Of a DNA stretch of 64,000 bases, positions 52,828 to 62,088 are shown piece after piece (the first letter of the stretch is position 1; every line of letters begins with the position of its first letter). The notes under the pieces were generated by a model. It was not told where the DNA came from, made no database searches, and was given only the letters and a program-made list of their open reading frames with translations. The translations under genes and the position numbers were made by a program. Source of the DNA: Brevundimonas sp. UBA5713 (GTDB lineage Bacteria > Pseudomonadota > Alphaproteobacteria > Caulobacterales > Caulobacteraceae); assembly GCF_002419815.1 (NCBI RefSeq), contig NZ_DIGV01000061.1:38671-102670 (forward strand), written 5' to 3'.

Positions 52828-53319
52828 ATGAGCACCACAGATACCCCCCGCATTTCCGCTGCCGGATTTGATCTGACCCCGCCGAGTGACGAAGAGCGTC
52901 GCGCACTGGAGGCTGATCTGAGCGAAGAGGAAAAGCGCGTTCTTCTGGCCCACGGCACCGAGGCCCCTTTCTGCGGGACCCTGCTGGGCGAGAGTCGCCA
53001 AGGTGTGTTCTGTTGCCGCCAATGCGGTCTGCCGCTGTTCCAGTCGCGCACCAAGTTCGAAAGCGGCACCGGCTGGCCCAGCTTTTGGGAGCCTGTCGAT
53101 CCTGACCATGTGAAGGGTGTGCGCGATACCAGCTATGGCATGGTGCGGATCGAGACCCGTTGTGGCCGCTGCGACAGCCATCAGGGCCACGTTTTTCCCG
53201 ACGGCCCGCCGCCGACCGGCGACCGCTACTGCATCAATTCGGTGGCATTGAGCTTTACACCCTCTGGCGAACCCTATCCTGATCCTCTGGATCGCGGAGA
53301 CGGTCGCGCGCCCGAATAA
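52828..53319 (+). CDS. msrB: Peptide methionine-R-sulfoxide reductase MsrB
   Basis: This 163-residue enzyme repairs methionine R-sulfoxide in proteins. It has two CxxC pairs for zinc, Cys63-Cys66 and Cys112-Cys115, and the catalytic Cys135 in RYCINSVAL. The sequence SGTGWPSFWEP and HVFPDGPPPTGDRYC follow the family. A cysteine at 49 (APFCG) could help to resolve the sulfenic acid. The N-terminus has no signal peptide, so it is cytosolic. Confidence 0.95.
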   Translation: MSTTDTPRISAAGFDLTPPSDEERRALEADLSEEEKRVLLAHGTEAPFCGTLLGESRQGVFCCRQCGLPLFQSRTKFESGTGWPSFWEPVDPDHVKGVRDTSYGMVRIETRCGRCDSHQGHVFPDGPPPTGDRYCINSVALSFTPSGEPYPDPLDRGDGRAPE

Positions 53320-53368
53320 GGCCGTCTTTGGGGCGCTAGTCTAACGATCGAGGGTTTTCGGATTACAG

Positions 53369-53941
53369 ATGATGATCGAACTGGTTTCCGCACTGGCACT
53401 GATGTCGGCCCCGCTGGCCGATAACCCCGATGGCGTCGTCACCACCGCACGCGAAGGCGTGGGGGCCTTGCCGGTAGCGGAACAGCCCATCCAGACCGCC
53501 AGCCCGTCCTCGACCGTGTCCAGCGCCGCCCATGGCCTGACGACCGAACAGCAGATCGATCGCTGGTTGGGCGATCGCCCTGTGGTCGACGATGCGCCGG
53601 TCTGGCGTGAAGCCAGCCAGCCCCGCCGTATGACCGGCGAGGTCAATCTGGGCATTGGCAGTCAGGACTACAGCCATGCCTCTGCACAGGTGACGCTGCC
53701 TTTGGGCGAGACCGGATCGCTGAGCCTTGCCTATAGCCAGACCAAAAACGGCTACATGTATCGCCCCTATGGCGTGGATGGCCTGTTCTGGAGCCCGCGG
53801 GACGAATGGTTGGGTCCGCAATGGACCACGGCCACGGGACGTAGCTATAGCCCGCTGGCCGCGCCCAGCCGTCTAAGCCCGCACGATATGCGGATGAACG
53901 GCGATGTCGAACACGGCCGGAGCCCGCACGCGCACGACTAA
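53369..53941 (+). CDS. Exported hypothetical protein
   Basis: This 190-residue protein starts with a hydrophobic leader (MIELVSALALMSAPLA); a second ATG three bases later could be used. The mature part has a disordered Pro/Ser/Thr-rich stretch. Then come beta-strand-like segments (GEVNLGIGSQDYSHASAQVTLPLGETGSLSLAYSQT) that suggest part of an outer-membrane or surface beta-structure, and a His-rich tail (HGRSPHAHD). No family recognised. Confidence 0.6.
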   Translation: MMIELVSALALMSAPLADNPDGVVTTAREGVGALPVAEQPIQTASPSSTVSSAAHGLTTEQQIDRWLGDRPVVDDAPVWREASQPRRMTGEVNLGIGSQDYSHASAQVTLPLGETGSLSLAYSQTKNGYMYRPYGVDGLFWSPRDEWLGPQWTTATGRSYSPLAAPSRLSPHDMRMNGDVEHGRSPHAHD

Positions 53942-53975
53942 TGTCGGGGGCGGGGCGCGTCGTTTCCGACACGCT

Positions 53976-54028
53976 GATGCGACATATTAGGTCGGCGTCG
54001 CATCGCCGCATTCCTTCGGGAGTGCGGC
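53976..54028 (+). promoter_or_regulatory. Two consecutive stem-loops in the dedA leader
   Basis: GATGCGAC and GTCGCATC (53976-53983, 53997-54004) pair around 13 bases. Directly after, GCCGCATTCC, TTCG, GGAGTGCGGC (54005-54028) forms a ten-pair stem (one G-T pair) with a UUCG tetraloop. No T-tract follows, so this is not a simple terminator. Confidence 0.6.
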
Positions 54029-54066
54029 AGCACTAAGTGTCCGGCGTTGCCGGATTCAGGAACAAT

Positions 54067-54714
54067 ATGGACAGTATTCTAAGTACGATCGCCGATTTCA
54101 TCGCGCGTAATGCGGTATGGGCCGGTCTGATTCTGGGGAGCATAACCTTCCTTGAATCTCTGGTGGTGATCGGGGCCTTTATTCCCGCGACGGGTTTGCT
54201 GGTGGTGGCGGGCGGCATGGCTGCGGCCGGTATTCTCGACCCATGGAACGTGGTGGTCGGCTGTGTGGTCGGTGCCGTTCTGGGCGATGCGGTTTCGTAT
54301 TGGATCGGTCGCAAAATGGGCAGTCAGGTGCTGCATCACCGCCTGCTCGCGGCGCATCGCCGCAAGGTGGCTTGGACCCGCTTGTACTGCCGTCGCTATG
54401 GCATTGCGGCCATCTTCATCGGTCGCTTCTTTGGGCCGCTGCGGGCTTTTGTACCGGTCATGGTGGGCGTGCTGAGCATGCGCCACCTGAAGTTCCAGAT
54501 CGCCAATGTGACATCGGCGATTGTCTGGGTGGTGGCGATGGTCGCACCCGGTTGGTTGGCGGCCAAGGGGCTGTCGCATCTGGCGGAGGGGCAGGGGACC
54601 ACAGCGGCGATTGTCGCCTTTGTCGTGGCTGCTGTGGCCATTCTTGGCATACAGCGGTACTTGAAGGGGCGCAGTGCCGCCAAGAACCGCATCCTCAAGA
54701 ATGCAGTCGATTAA
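54067..54714 (+). CDS. DedA-family membrane protein
   Basis: This 215-residue protein fits the DedA/SNARE-associated family: FLESLVVIGAFIPATGLLVVAGGMAAAG, then GDAVSYWIGRKMG and FIGRFFGPLRAFVPVMVGVLSM with the conserved arginines and glycines. DedA proteins are lipid or proton-coupled transporters, some acting as flippases for undecaprenyl phosphate. The ATG at 54067 has an AGGAA site; a GTG 30 bases upstream is less likely. A structured leader precedes it. Confidence 0.88.
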   Translation: MDSILSTIADFIARNAVWAGLILGSITFLESLVVIGAFIPATGLLVVAGGMAAAGILDPWNVVVGCVVGAVLGDAVSYWIGRKMGSQVLHHRLLAAHRRKVAWTRLYCRRYGIAAIFIGRFFGPLRAFVPVMVGVLSMRHLKFQIANVTSAIVWVVAMVAPGWLAAKGLSHLAEGQGTTAAIVAFVVAAVAILGIQRYLKGRSAAKNRILKNAVD

Positions 54715-54744
54715 GAGGCTCGGCTAACAGTCTGAAGGCAAAGA

Positions 54745-54776
54745 AAAAGGCCCCGATCCTCAGATCGGGGCCTTCT
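54745..54776. terminator. Shared terminator between dedA and the amidohydrolase gene
   Basis: AAAAAGGCCCCGATC, TTCAG-type loop, GATCGGGGCCTTCTC: a strong hairpin, A-rich on one side and T-rich on the other, between converging genes. Confidence 0.85.
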
Positions 54777-54792
54777 CGTTTGGCCGTTGCCC

Positions 54793-57700
54793 TTAGTTGT
54801 GGGTGTGGCCGTGCGTGTTGGAATAGGTTTCCAGTGCGGCCTCGGTCACTTGCGTGCTGTGAGCCGGGTTCTGCCCATCCGTTGCCTCGAACCAGAACGG
54901 TTTGCGGGCGGCTCCGCCCACCTCGTTCATACGGTTGTCGTACAAACGACCGTTCAGCATGGTGGCGCTGATCTCGCGGGTGTTGCGGATGTTCTCCAGC
55001 GGGTTGGCATCCAGCACGACCAGATCGGCCAGCTTGCCGACTTCCAGCGAGCCGACGTCGCGGTCCATACCCAGAGCGCGGGCACCGTTGATGGTGCCGG
55101 TGGCCAGAACCTTCATCGGTTCCATGCCGCCCTGATGGTACATCCACATATCCCAGTGCGAGCCGAGGCCTTCACGCTGGCCGTGGGCACCGATCTGGAC
55201 GTCAATGCCGAGGTTGTTCAGCTTGGTCGCTTCACGCGCGACGTTGATGTGGTTCAGTTCCTCGAACGGCACCTTGGTCGGGCGACGGGCGACCGAATCC
55301 AGCAGCGGACGCGGGACGTACTGGGTCAGGATCGGATCCTTCCAGACGTCGGTGGTTTCGTACCAGTGCATTTCGCCCCAGGCACCGCCGAACGACACGA
55401 CCAGAGTCGGGTTGTAGGCGGTTTGGGTTTGCGACCACAGTTGCAGGGCATCGTCATACATGACGGCGACCGGCACCGAGTGCTCAATGGTGGTGTGACC
55501 ATCGACCAGCATCGACATGTTGTGGTGATACAGGCTGCCGCCTTCCGGCACCACGCTCATGCCCAGTTCGCGGGCGGCCTGAATGATCTGCTGGCGCTGG
55601 TCACGGCGAGGCTGGTTATAGCTCTTCACCGAATGGGCACCCGATTCCTGCAGGCGGCGCAGGTGGCCACGGGCATCGTCCAGATTGTTGACGACAGCGG
55701 TGGTCGGCGTGGTCGCACCGTACAGGATGGTACCTGTCGAGTGCATACGCGGAGCCGTCACCAGACCGGCCTTGGCCATCTCGCTGTGGGCGAAGAAGTT
55801 GGTCGTTTCCGAGGACGGGTTGTGCAGGGTGGTCACGCCGAAGGCCAGCGAGGCGTAGTTGATCCAGCTCTGCTGTGGGATGATGTCGCCAGCGCTGACG
55901 CCGCCGTGCCAGTGGGTGTCCACCAGACCCGGGATGATGGTCTTGCCAGCCATGTCGTGCGTGGTGGCACGGGCAGGGATGGTGACCGAACCACGCGGGC
56001 CGATCGATTCGATGCGGTTGCCGTTGATGACGATGACGCCATCCTCGATCACTTCATCACCCTTCATGGTGATGATGCGCGCACCGGTTAGCACGGTGTA
56101 GCCTTCCGGCTTGTCGTGCGCGACCTGGAAGCCCAGCGGGATGCCTTGTTCCGGCGGGGTCGGAAGAGCCTCGGCAGCACCTTCAACGAAGCTGAAGCTG
56201 TCGGTCAGCTTGCGCTGGAATAGCTGCGGGCCGTGCGACCATTGCAGGGCGCTGGAATCTGCCGACCAGTGCAGCCACTTGCCTGCGTCGCGGGTCATGC
56301 GGGTCTGCGGTAGGGCCTTTCCGTCTGCCGACAGGGTGATCGCGCGGCCCGACGAGGCGAACGGAGCCACGTAGGCGTTGAAACGCTCGTTCCATGCCAC
56401 CCACTGTTCGTCCGGCGAGACGGCGAACTCTGCAGCCCATTCGGAGATCAGGTGATCACGGCTGTCCGAACCGTCGAGGTCCATCGAGCGCAGCACGCGC
56501 TTGCCGTCCGCCGAGGCATTGACGAACAGGCGGTCATTGCGCGCGCCGAATTGCGGCTGGCTGCCGCTGGTGGTCACGAGGGTCGGCTCACCGCCACGAA
56601 CCGGCACAGCGTAGATGCCCGGGTTCATGCTCCACAGCGGGGTGGTCAGATAGCCACCGGTCGCTGCGCGATAGACGATGGTCTGACCGTCCGGCGAGAA
56701 GGTCGGCTCGACGTAGTGACCCGGCTTGCTGGTCACGACACGGCCTTCGCCGCCCGAGGCCGGAGCCACGCGCACGGTGCCGAGGGTTTCATCGTTCCAG
56801 GTGGTGTAGACGATGTTGCGACCGTCACGCGACCACTTGGGCTGGCTTTCGAAATTCTCGCTCTGGCGGGTCAGACGACGGGCCGGACCTGCGGTGCCGT
56901 CGGCACGGATGTCGCGCACATAGATGCGGCCCAGAGCCTCGAATACCACCTTGGTGCCGTCCGGCGAGGTGTTGGCAAAGCGGATTTGCTTCACATCGAA
57001 CTGGTCAGGGGCGACCTCGACCGAGGCGCGGACAGTGTCCTGCACGGTACGGGTGTCGTTGACGCGGAACGGGATTTCCGTGGCTTGGCCGGTGGCAGCG
57101 TCAACGCGGCGGATCTTGCCGCCAGCCCAGATGATGATGGACTTGTTGTCAGGCGTCCAAGCGAAGTCCGGATAGACGCCGTGGACAGCCCAGGTTTCCT
57201 GCATGTCGCGGTCCAGACCCGAATAGATCGGGGTCTCGCGGCCCGATTCCAGATCCTTCAGGTACAGGACCGACTGGTAGCGGTCGCGACGGATGAAGGC
57301 GAGGGTCTTGCCGTCCGGCGACGGGGTCGGGGTGATCGAACCGCCCGGGCCGGTCACGAACGGCGCGATGCGGCCGGTTTCGCGATCAAGGCGCTGGATC
57401 ACATAGATCTGCTTGTTCGGGTCTTTCGAATAGTCGAACACACCGCCCGGCGTGGCGTCGTCGCTGAAATACAGATAGCGGCCGTCCGGCGAGAAAGCGG
57501 GTTCGCCCGTGTCTTTCTGCTGGGTGCGACGCTCGGTCAGTTGAACGCCCGAGCCACCGCCATTGCGGTGCCACATCCACATTTCACCAGCGCCCAGCGA
57601 GCGCGAGGAGGTGAAGTGCTTGCGGCCGACGATGAACTGGCCATCCGGCGTCCAGGTCGGCTGGGTGATCAGGCGGAACGATTCGTTCGAAATCTGGCGC

Positions 57701-58068
57701 GGGTTGGAGCCGTCGCGGTCCATGACCCAGATGTTGTCGCCACCGCCACGGTCGGACGTGAAGGCGATGTGGCGACCATCGGGCGAGAACTTGGGCTGCA
57801 TGTCCCATTGCACGCCGGAAGCGATCGCGCGCGCCTGACCGCCGCTAACCGGCATCACATAGATGTCGCCCAGCAGGTCGAAAACGATCTCTTGACCGTC
57901 AGGGCTGACGTCCAGCGACATCCAGGTGCCCTGATCGACGTTGATGCTGACATCGCGGGTCTGGCCCGTCAGCGTCTGCACGTCCCATTTCGGCGTAGCC
58001 GTGTCCTGCGCCATGGCCGGAAAGCCAATGGCCAGCGCTGCGGCGGTGCCCAGCAAAATGCGTTTCAT
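54793..58068 (-). CDS. Exported beta-propeller/amidohydrolase fusion protein
   Basis: This 1091-residue protein has a signal peptide ending in AMAQ and then TolB/PD40-type propeller repeats (residues about 40-640, with repeated FSPDGRHIAFTSDRGG-like and FSPDGRYLYFSDD). A metal-dependent amidohydrolase domain follows (about 690-1070). The metal ligands include HWH in GLVDTHWHGG, and later histidines in GSLYHHNM and TIEHSVP; ADLVVLDANPLENI closes the fold. Such fusions occur in several Gram-negative groups; the substrates are mostly unknown, with dipeptide or cyclic imide candidates. It stands alone with its own terminator. Confidence 0.9.
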   Translation of the reverse strand: MKRILLGTAAALAIGFPAMAQDTATPKWDVQTLTGQTRDVSINVDQGTWMSLDVSPDGQEIVFDLLGDIYVMPVSGGQARAIASGVQWDMQPKFSPDGRHIAFTSDRGGGDNIWVMDRDGSNPRQISNESFRLITQPTWTPDGQFIVGRKHFTSSRSLGAGEMWMWHRNGGGSGVQLTERRTQQKDTGEPAFSPDGRYLYFSDDATPGGVFDYSKDPNKQIYVIQRLDRETGRIAPFVTGPGGSITPTPSPDGKTLAFIRRDRYQSVLYLKDLESGRETPIYSGLDRDMQETWAVHGVYPDFAWTPDNKSIIIWAGGKIRRVDAATGQATEIPFRVNDTRTVQDTVRASVEVAPDQFDVKQIRFANTSPDGTKVVFEALGRIYVRDIRADGTAGPARRLTRQSENFESQPKWSRDGRNIVYTTWNDETLGTVRVAPASGGEGRVVTSKPGHYVEPTFSPDGQTIVYRAATGGYLTTPLWSMNPGIYAVPVRGGEPTLVTTSGSQPQFGARNDRLFVNASADGKRVLRSMDLDGSDSRDHLISEWAAEFAVSPDEQWVAWNERFNAYVAPFASSGRAITLSADGKALPQTRMTRDAGKWLHWSADSSALQWSHGPQLFQRKLTDSFSFVEGAAEALPTPPEQGIPLGFQVAHDKPEGYTVLTGARIITMKGDEVIEDGVIVINGNRIESIGPRGSVTIPARATTHDMAGKTIIPGLVDTHWHGGVSAGDIIPQQSWINYASLAFGVTTLHNPSSETTNFFAHSEMAKAGLVTAPRMHSTGTILYGATTPTTAVVNNLDDARGHLRRLQESGAHSVKSYNQPRRDQRQQIIQAARELGMSVVPEGGSLYHHNMSMLVDGHTTIEHSVPVAVMYDDALQLWSQTQTAYNPTLVVSFGGAWGEMHWYETTDVWKDPILTQYVPRPLLDSVARRPTKVPFEELNHINVAREATKLNNLGIDVQIGAHGQREGLGSHWDMWMYHQGGMEPMKVLATGTINGARALGMDRDVGSLEVGKLADLVVLDANPLENIRNTREISATMLNGRLYDNRMNEVGGAARKPFWFEATDGQNPAHSTQVTEAALETYSNTHGHTHN

Positions 58069-58206
58069 AAACGCCCCCTCCCTCAGATGCGTAAGCGAAA
58101 TACAGAGGTATGAAGCTAGCGGCGCGAAGGTGGGGTTGGCGAGGGGGGTAGTGGTGAATTCACTGCAGCCTTTCAGCGCAGTTCCCGAATAAATGTCGAA
58201 TTCGCC

Positions 58207-58248
58207 TGAAAATGGACCGGCCCTCTGTGCGTAAACACAGAGGGCCGG
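58207..58248 (-). terminator. Terminator of tRNA-Thr copy 1
   Basis: On the minus strand CCGGCCCTCTGTG, TTTACG, CACAGAGGGCCGG is followed by TCCATTTTC. Confidence 0.9.
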
Positions 58249-58249
58249 A

Positions 58250-58324
<75 letters not shown>

Positions 58325-58373
58325 GACGACGAAACGGATTCCCGTTCGTTCATTTTAATCAGGACACTACACC

Positions 58374-58412
58374 AAAATGGACCGGCCCTCTGTGGGTCGC
58401 ACAGAGGGCCGG
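58374..58412 (-). terminator. Terminator of tRNA-Thr copy 2
   Basis: The same 13-bp stem as copy 1, with loop GGTCG-like, followed on the minus strand by TCCATTTTGG. Confidence 0.9.
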
Positions 58413-58413
58413 A

Positions 58414-58488
<75 letters not shown>

Positions 58489-58617
58489 GTGTCGCTGAGG
58501 AGGCGGCTTTTAGCCAACGACTCTTGGAGGGCGCAAGAGTAAAAATGCGCGCTTGATCAAAATCTTTGCACGATGTCTGCTGTGAGGATGGATATCTCAG
58601 ATCATGATAGCGACGGT

Positions 58618-58782
58618 ATGTCGGACGAGACTGAAACCCCCACCGCAAAGCCTGCGCCGAAAAAGCCTATGGATGCCAAGGCCGAGCGCGCCGCGCGACT
58701 GGCAGCGGCCCTGCGCACCAATTTGCGCCGCCGCAAAGCACCCGGCGCAGCGGCCCGCCCGCAGGCGAAGGATCAGCACTGA
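58618..58782 (+). CDS. Small basic protein upstream of murA
   Basis: This 54-residue protein (MSDETETPTAKPAP, then AERAARLAAALRTNLRRRK) is a Pro/Lys-rich helix-forming protein of a type often found near murA or infA in alphaproteobacteria, with no known function. The start is uncertain because no clear ribosome-binding site precedes any of the in-frame ATGs (58573, 58588, 58618). I chose 58618 from the usual MSD start. Confidence in the gene is moderate. Confidence 0.5.
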   Translation: MSDETETPTAKPAPKKPMDAKAERAARLAAALRTNLRRRKAPGAAARPQAKDQH

Positions 58783-58921
58783 CCCCGCCGGTCGAGCCCG
58801 AGATCAGGGGATTGCATCGCTTTTCACGAATGGCGACGATTCAACCCCTTTCAACACGGGCAACGGCCTTGCTAGATAGCCAATCCACCGAACCACAGTG
58901 GTCCGGTTTGTGAGTGTTTCC

Positions 58922-60214
58922 ATGGACAGCATCGTCATTCGCGGTGGCAATCGCCTGAACGGCTCGATTCCCGTAAGCGGCGCAAAAAACTCCGCCATCA
59001 AACTGATGGCTGCATCGATTTTGACGCCAGAGCCTCTGCGCCTGACGAACATGCCGCGTCTGGCCGACACGCGCTTTCTGGGTGCCCTGCTGCGCCAGTT
59101 CGGCATCAGTGTCACCGAATCGGACGGTGCCGATGGCCAGCAGACGGTGTTTGATGCCAAGGAACTGACCTCGACCTTCGCGCCCTATGATCTGGTGCGC
59201 CAGATGCGCGCCTCGTTCAATGTGCTGGGCCCGCTGCTGGCGCGGACCGGACATGCCAAGGTTTCCCTGCCGGGCGGCTGTACGATTGGTGCGCGTCCGG
59301 TGGACCTGCATCTGATGGCCCTGTCGGCCATGGGCGCGGTGATCGAACTGGAAGAGGGCTATGTCACGGCTCAGGCCCCCAAGGGGCTGCGCGGGGCCGA
59401 GATCGAGTTCCCGTTCGTGTCCGTGGGAGCCACCGAGCACGCTCTGCTGGCCGCAGTCATGGCCAATGGCACCACGGTGCTGAAGCGCGCCGCCAAAGAA
59501 CCCGAGATCGGCGATCTGGCCCGTTGTCTGATCTCCATGGGGGCCAAGATCGAAGGTCTCGACACCGATGAACTGGTGATCACGGGCGTGAGCAGCCTGT
59601 CGGGCACCGACTGGTCGGTCATCCCTGACCGGATCGAAATGGGCACCTATGCCGTGGCCGGTGCGATGGCAGGCGGCGAAGTGCGCCTGACCAAGGGCCG
59701 TGCCGACCTGATTGTCGCTCTGACCGACCTGATGCGTCAGGCGGGCGTGGACATCACCGAAGAGGCCAACGGCGACTATGTGATCCGCCGTGACCCGACC
59801 CGCCGCCTTCAGGCCGTGAATGCCACCACCGAAATCTATCCGGGCTTTGCCACCGATCTACAGGCCCAGTTCATGACCCTGATGACGCTGGCCGAGGGTG
59901 AAAGCGTTATTCAGGAAACGATTTTCGAAAACCGTTTCATGCATGCGCCGGAACTGATGCGCCTTGGGGCCGATATTACTGTGTCGGCGGGCGAGGCGCG
60001 TGTCCGCGGGGTGGAGGCTCTGCACGGCGCGCCGGTGATGGCGACCGATTTGCGCGCCTCGATGTCGCTGGTGATTGCCGGTCTGGTTGCCGAGGGTGAA
60101 ACCACGGTGTGCCGCGTCTATCATCTGGATCGCGGCTTCGAGCGGATGGAAGAAAAGCTCGGTGCTTGCGGGGCTGATGTGAAAAGGATCAAGGGCGAGG
60201 GCGATGAACACTGA
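58922..60214 (+). CDS. murA: UDP-N-acetylglucosamine 1-carboxyvinyltransferase MurA
   Basis: This 430-residue enzyme catalyses the first committed step of peptidoglycan synthesis, adding enolpyruvate to UDP-GlcNAc. Lys22-Asn23 (GAKNSAIKLMAA) and the catalytic Cys120 in LPGGCTIGARP, the fosfomycin target, are present. TDLQAQFMTLMTLAEG and MSLVIAGLVAEG follow the family. I chose the ATG at 58922. Its end overlaps the DUF2948 gene by 11 bp, so the block murA / DUF2948 / UPF0262 is one transcript. Confidence 0.96.
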   Translation: MDSIVIRGGNRLNGSIPVSGAKNSAIKLMAASILTPEPLRLTNMPRLADTRFLGALLRQFGISVTESDGADGQQTVFDAKELTSTFAPYDLVRQMRASFNVLGPLLARTGHAKVSLPGGCTIGARPVDLHLMALSAMGAVIELEEGYVTAQAPKGLRGAEIEFPFVSVGATEHALLAAVMANGTTVLKRAAKEPEIGDLARCLISMGAKIEGLDTDELVITGVSSLSGTDWSVIPDRIEMGTYAVAGAMAGGEVRLTKGRADLIVALTDLMRQAGVDITEEANGDYVIRRDPTRRLQAVNATTEIYPGFATDLQAQFMTLMTLAEGESVIQETIFENRFMHAPELMRLGADITVSAGEARVRGVEALHGAPVMATDLRASMSLVIAGLVAEGETTVCRVYHLDRGFERMEEKLGACGADVKRIKGEGDEH

Positions 60215-60686
60215 GATCAAGGCCACCGCGGAGCAGCTGGAACAGGTCGAGGGCCAAAACAGCGCCATCGCCCCTTTGCGCCTGCTGGCCGAGGATGCCC
60301 ATGATCTCCAGATCATCTCTGCGGCCCTTCAGGACGCTGTCATGCGCCCGGTCGACATCCGCTGGGAGAAGGCGCAGCGCCGCCTGACGGTGGTGCTGTC
60401 GCGCTTTTGCTGGGAATGCGGGGGCACGCGTGTCGCTGCGGCTCTGCAGTTTGGCGATGTGGAAACGGTCAAGAGCCGCCGCCTGCCGCGCGCGCCGGAA
60501 TCGGCGCTGGAGCTGCTGGCGATGGACTTTATGCCAACCGAAGCCCCTGGTGGCCGCATCATTATGATGTTTGCCGGCGGTGGCGATCTGCGTATCGACG
60601 TGGAATGTCTGGATGCGGTTCTGACCGACCTGTCCGAACGCTGGCCCACCCGTGTGGCCCCCGAACATCCGGCAGATGAGGCCTGA
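60204..60686 (+). CDS. DUF2948 family protein
   Basis: This 160-residue protein matches DUF2948: PLRLLAEDAHDLQIISAALQDAV, then FCWECG and GGRIIMMFAGGGDLRIDVECLDAVLTDL. Function unknown; the family is found in alphaproteobacteria close to murA. It overlaps the murA stop by 11 bp. Confidence 0.85.
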   Translation: MNTEIKATAEQLEQVEGQNSAIAPLRLLAEDAHDLQIISAALQDAVMRPVDIRWEKAQRRLTVVLSRFCWECGGTRVAAALQFGDVETVKSRRLPRAPESALELLAMDFMPTEAPGGRIIMMFAGGGDLRIDVECLDAVLTDLSERWPTRVAPEHPADEA

Positions 60687-60689
60687 TCG

Positions 60690-61151
60690 ATGACCCAAGA
60701 CCTGCACGCGATTGAAATCGACAACGGCTCCTTGCCTGCCGCCACGGCCGAGATCGAACACGAGCGCCGCGTGGCCATCTTCGATCTGGTCGAGGACAAC
60801 CACTTCAAGCCGGAAGGCGGGCAGGGTGGCCCGTACAAGCTGAAGCTGTCGTCGCAAGACAATCGTCTGGTGTTCGACATCACCGGTCCGGATTTTGCCC
60901 GCACCCACGCCCTGTCGCTGACCCCGCTGAAGACGGTGATCCGCGACTATGGCCTGATCTGCGAAAGCTATTACGAAGCGCTAAAAGGCTCGTCGCCCAG
61001 CCAGATCGAGTCGGTCGATATGGGCCGTCGCGGCTTGCACAATGAGGGCGCAGAACTGCTGAAATCCCGGCTCGAAGGGAAAATCGAGCTGGATAAGGAA
61101 ACCTCGCGCCGCCTCTTTACGTTGGTATGCGCGCTGTATCGTCGTGGATAA
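60690..61151 (+). CDS. UPF0262 family protein
   Basis: This 153-residue protein begins MTQDLHAIEIDNGSLPAAT and includes DLVEDNHFKPEGGQGGPYKLKL, the UPF0262 signature. The family is restricted to alphaproteobacteria and has no assigned function. It lies three bases after DUF2948 in the murA transcript. Confidence 0.88.
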   Translation: MTQDLHAIEIDNGSLPAATAEIEHERRVAIFDLVEDNHFKPEGGQGGPYKLKLSSQDNRLVFDITGPDFARTHALSLTPLKTVIRDYGLICESYYEALKGSSPSQIESVDMGRRGLHNEGAELLKSRLEGKIELDKETSRRLFTLVCALYRRG

Positions 61152-61257
61152 CCTCGACTAATCCGCAGTTTTAGTGCATTAGGGCGACCCCTATTCCAAG
61201 CTCGCGTCCAATGCCCGGCGCGGGCTTGTTGCTGTTTCAACGGGCGAGAGAGGCCGC

Positions 61258-61476
61258 ATGGCTAAGGAAGAACTGCTTGAGTTCCCCGGCGTGGTCAGCG
61301 AACTGCTGCCGAACGCGACGTTCCGCGTCACGCTGGAAAACGATCACGAGATCATTGCCCACACTGCGGGCAAGATGCGCAAGAACCGCATTCGCGTTCT
61401 GGCGGGCGACAAGGTGCTGGTCGAAATGACCCCGTATGACCTGACCAAGGGTCGTATCACCTATCGCTTCAAGTAA
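61258..61476 (+). CDS. infA: Translation initiation factor IF-1
   Basis: This 72-residue protein is IF-1: an OB-fold protein starting MAKEELLEFPGVVSELLPN, with ALENDHEIIAH-type (TLENDHEIIAH) and KMRKNRIRVLAGDKVLVEM. It binds the ribosomal A site during initiation. Length is exact for the family. maf follows nine bases after its stop. Confidence 0.97.
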   Translation: MAKEELLEFPGVVSELLPNATFRVTLENDHEIIAHTAGKMRKNRIRVLAGDKVLVEMTPYDLTKGRITYRFK

Positions 61477-61485
61477 GGACGCGCC

Positions 61486-62082
61486 TTGTCGCGTCCTGAC
61501 GCCCCGGCTCCGAAGCTTGTCCTGGCTTCATCGAGCCCGCGCCGGATCGAGCTTCTGGCGCAGATCGGGATTGTTCCCGACCTTGTGGACCCCGCAGACA
61601 TTGATGAAGCGCCGCTAGCCAATGAGCTACCGGCGCGTCTGGCGCGCCGCCTGGCCTGTTCCAAGGCCGAGGTGGTGGCCGGTCGTCACCCGGATGATGT
61701 GGTTCTGGCCGCCGATACTGTGGTGGCCGTAGGACGTCGCTTGTTGGAAAAACCGGCAGACGAGGCCGAGGCACGGCGATTCCTGTCGCTGCTTTCGGGC
61801 CGCAATCACCGCGTCTTTACCGGCGTGGCGGTTGTGACGGGCGGGCGTACCGTCTGGCGCGTGGTGGAAACCCGCGTCTCCTTCAAAGTGCTCAGCGATG
61901 CCGAGATCAGCGCCTATGTCGCCTCTGGCGAATGGCGCGGGAAGGCGGGCGGTTACGGCATTCAGGGCCGCGCTGCGGCTTTCGTCCAGCGCATTGTCGG
62001 GAGCCATCCGGCTGTCATGGGCCTGCCGCTGTTCGAGACCACCAATTTGCTCAAGGGTGCCGGCTGGCATCCAGCGGCCTGA
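61486..62082 (+). CDS. maf: Maf-type nucleoside triphosphate pyrophosphatase
   Basis: This 198-residue protein has LVLASSSPRRIELLAQIG at its start, EKPADEAEARRFLSLLSGR, and GKAGGYGIQGRAAAFV near residue 158, all of the Maf/YhdE family, which hydrolyses dTTP/UTP or modified nucleotides. It starts with TTG and the AAGGAC site that lies at the infA stop. RNase E/G follows six bases after its stop. Confidence 0.93.
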   Translation: MSRPDAPAPKLVLASSSPRRIELLAQIGIVPDLVDPADIDEAPLANELPARLARRLACSKAEVVAGRHPDDVVLAADTVVAVGRRLLEKPADEAEARRFLSLLSGRNHRVFTGVAVVTGGRTVWRVVETRVSFKVLSDAEISAYVASGEWRGKAGGYGIQGRAAAFVQRIVGSHPAVMGLPLFETTNLLKGAGWHPAA

Positions 62083-62088
62083 TCCACT

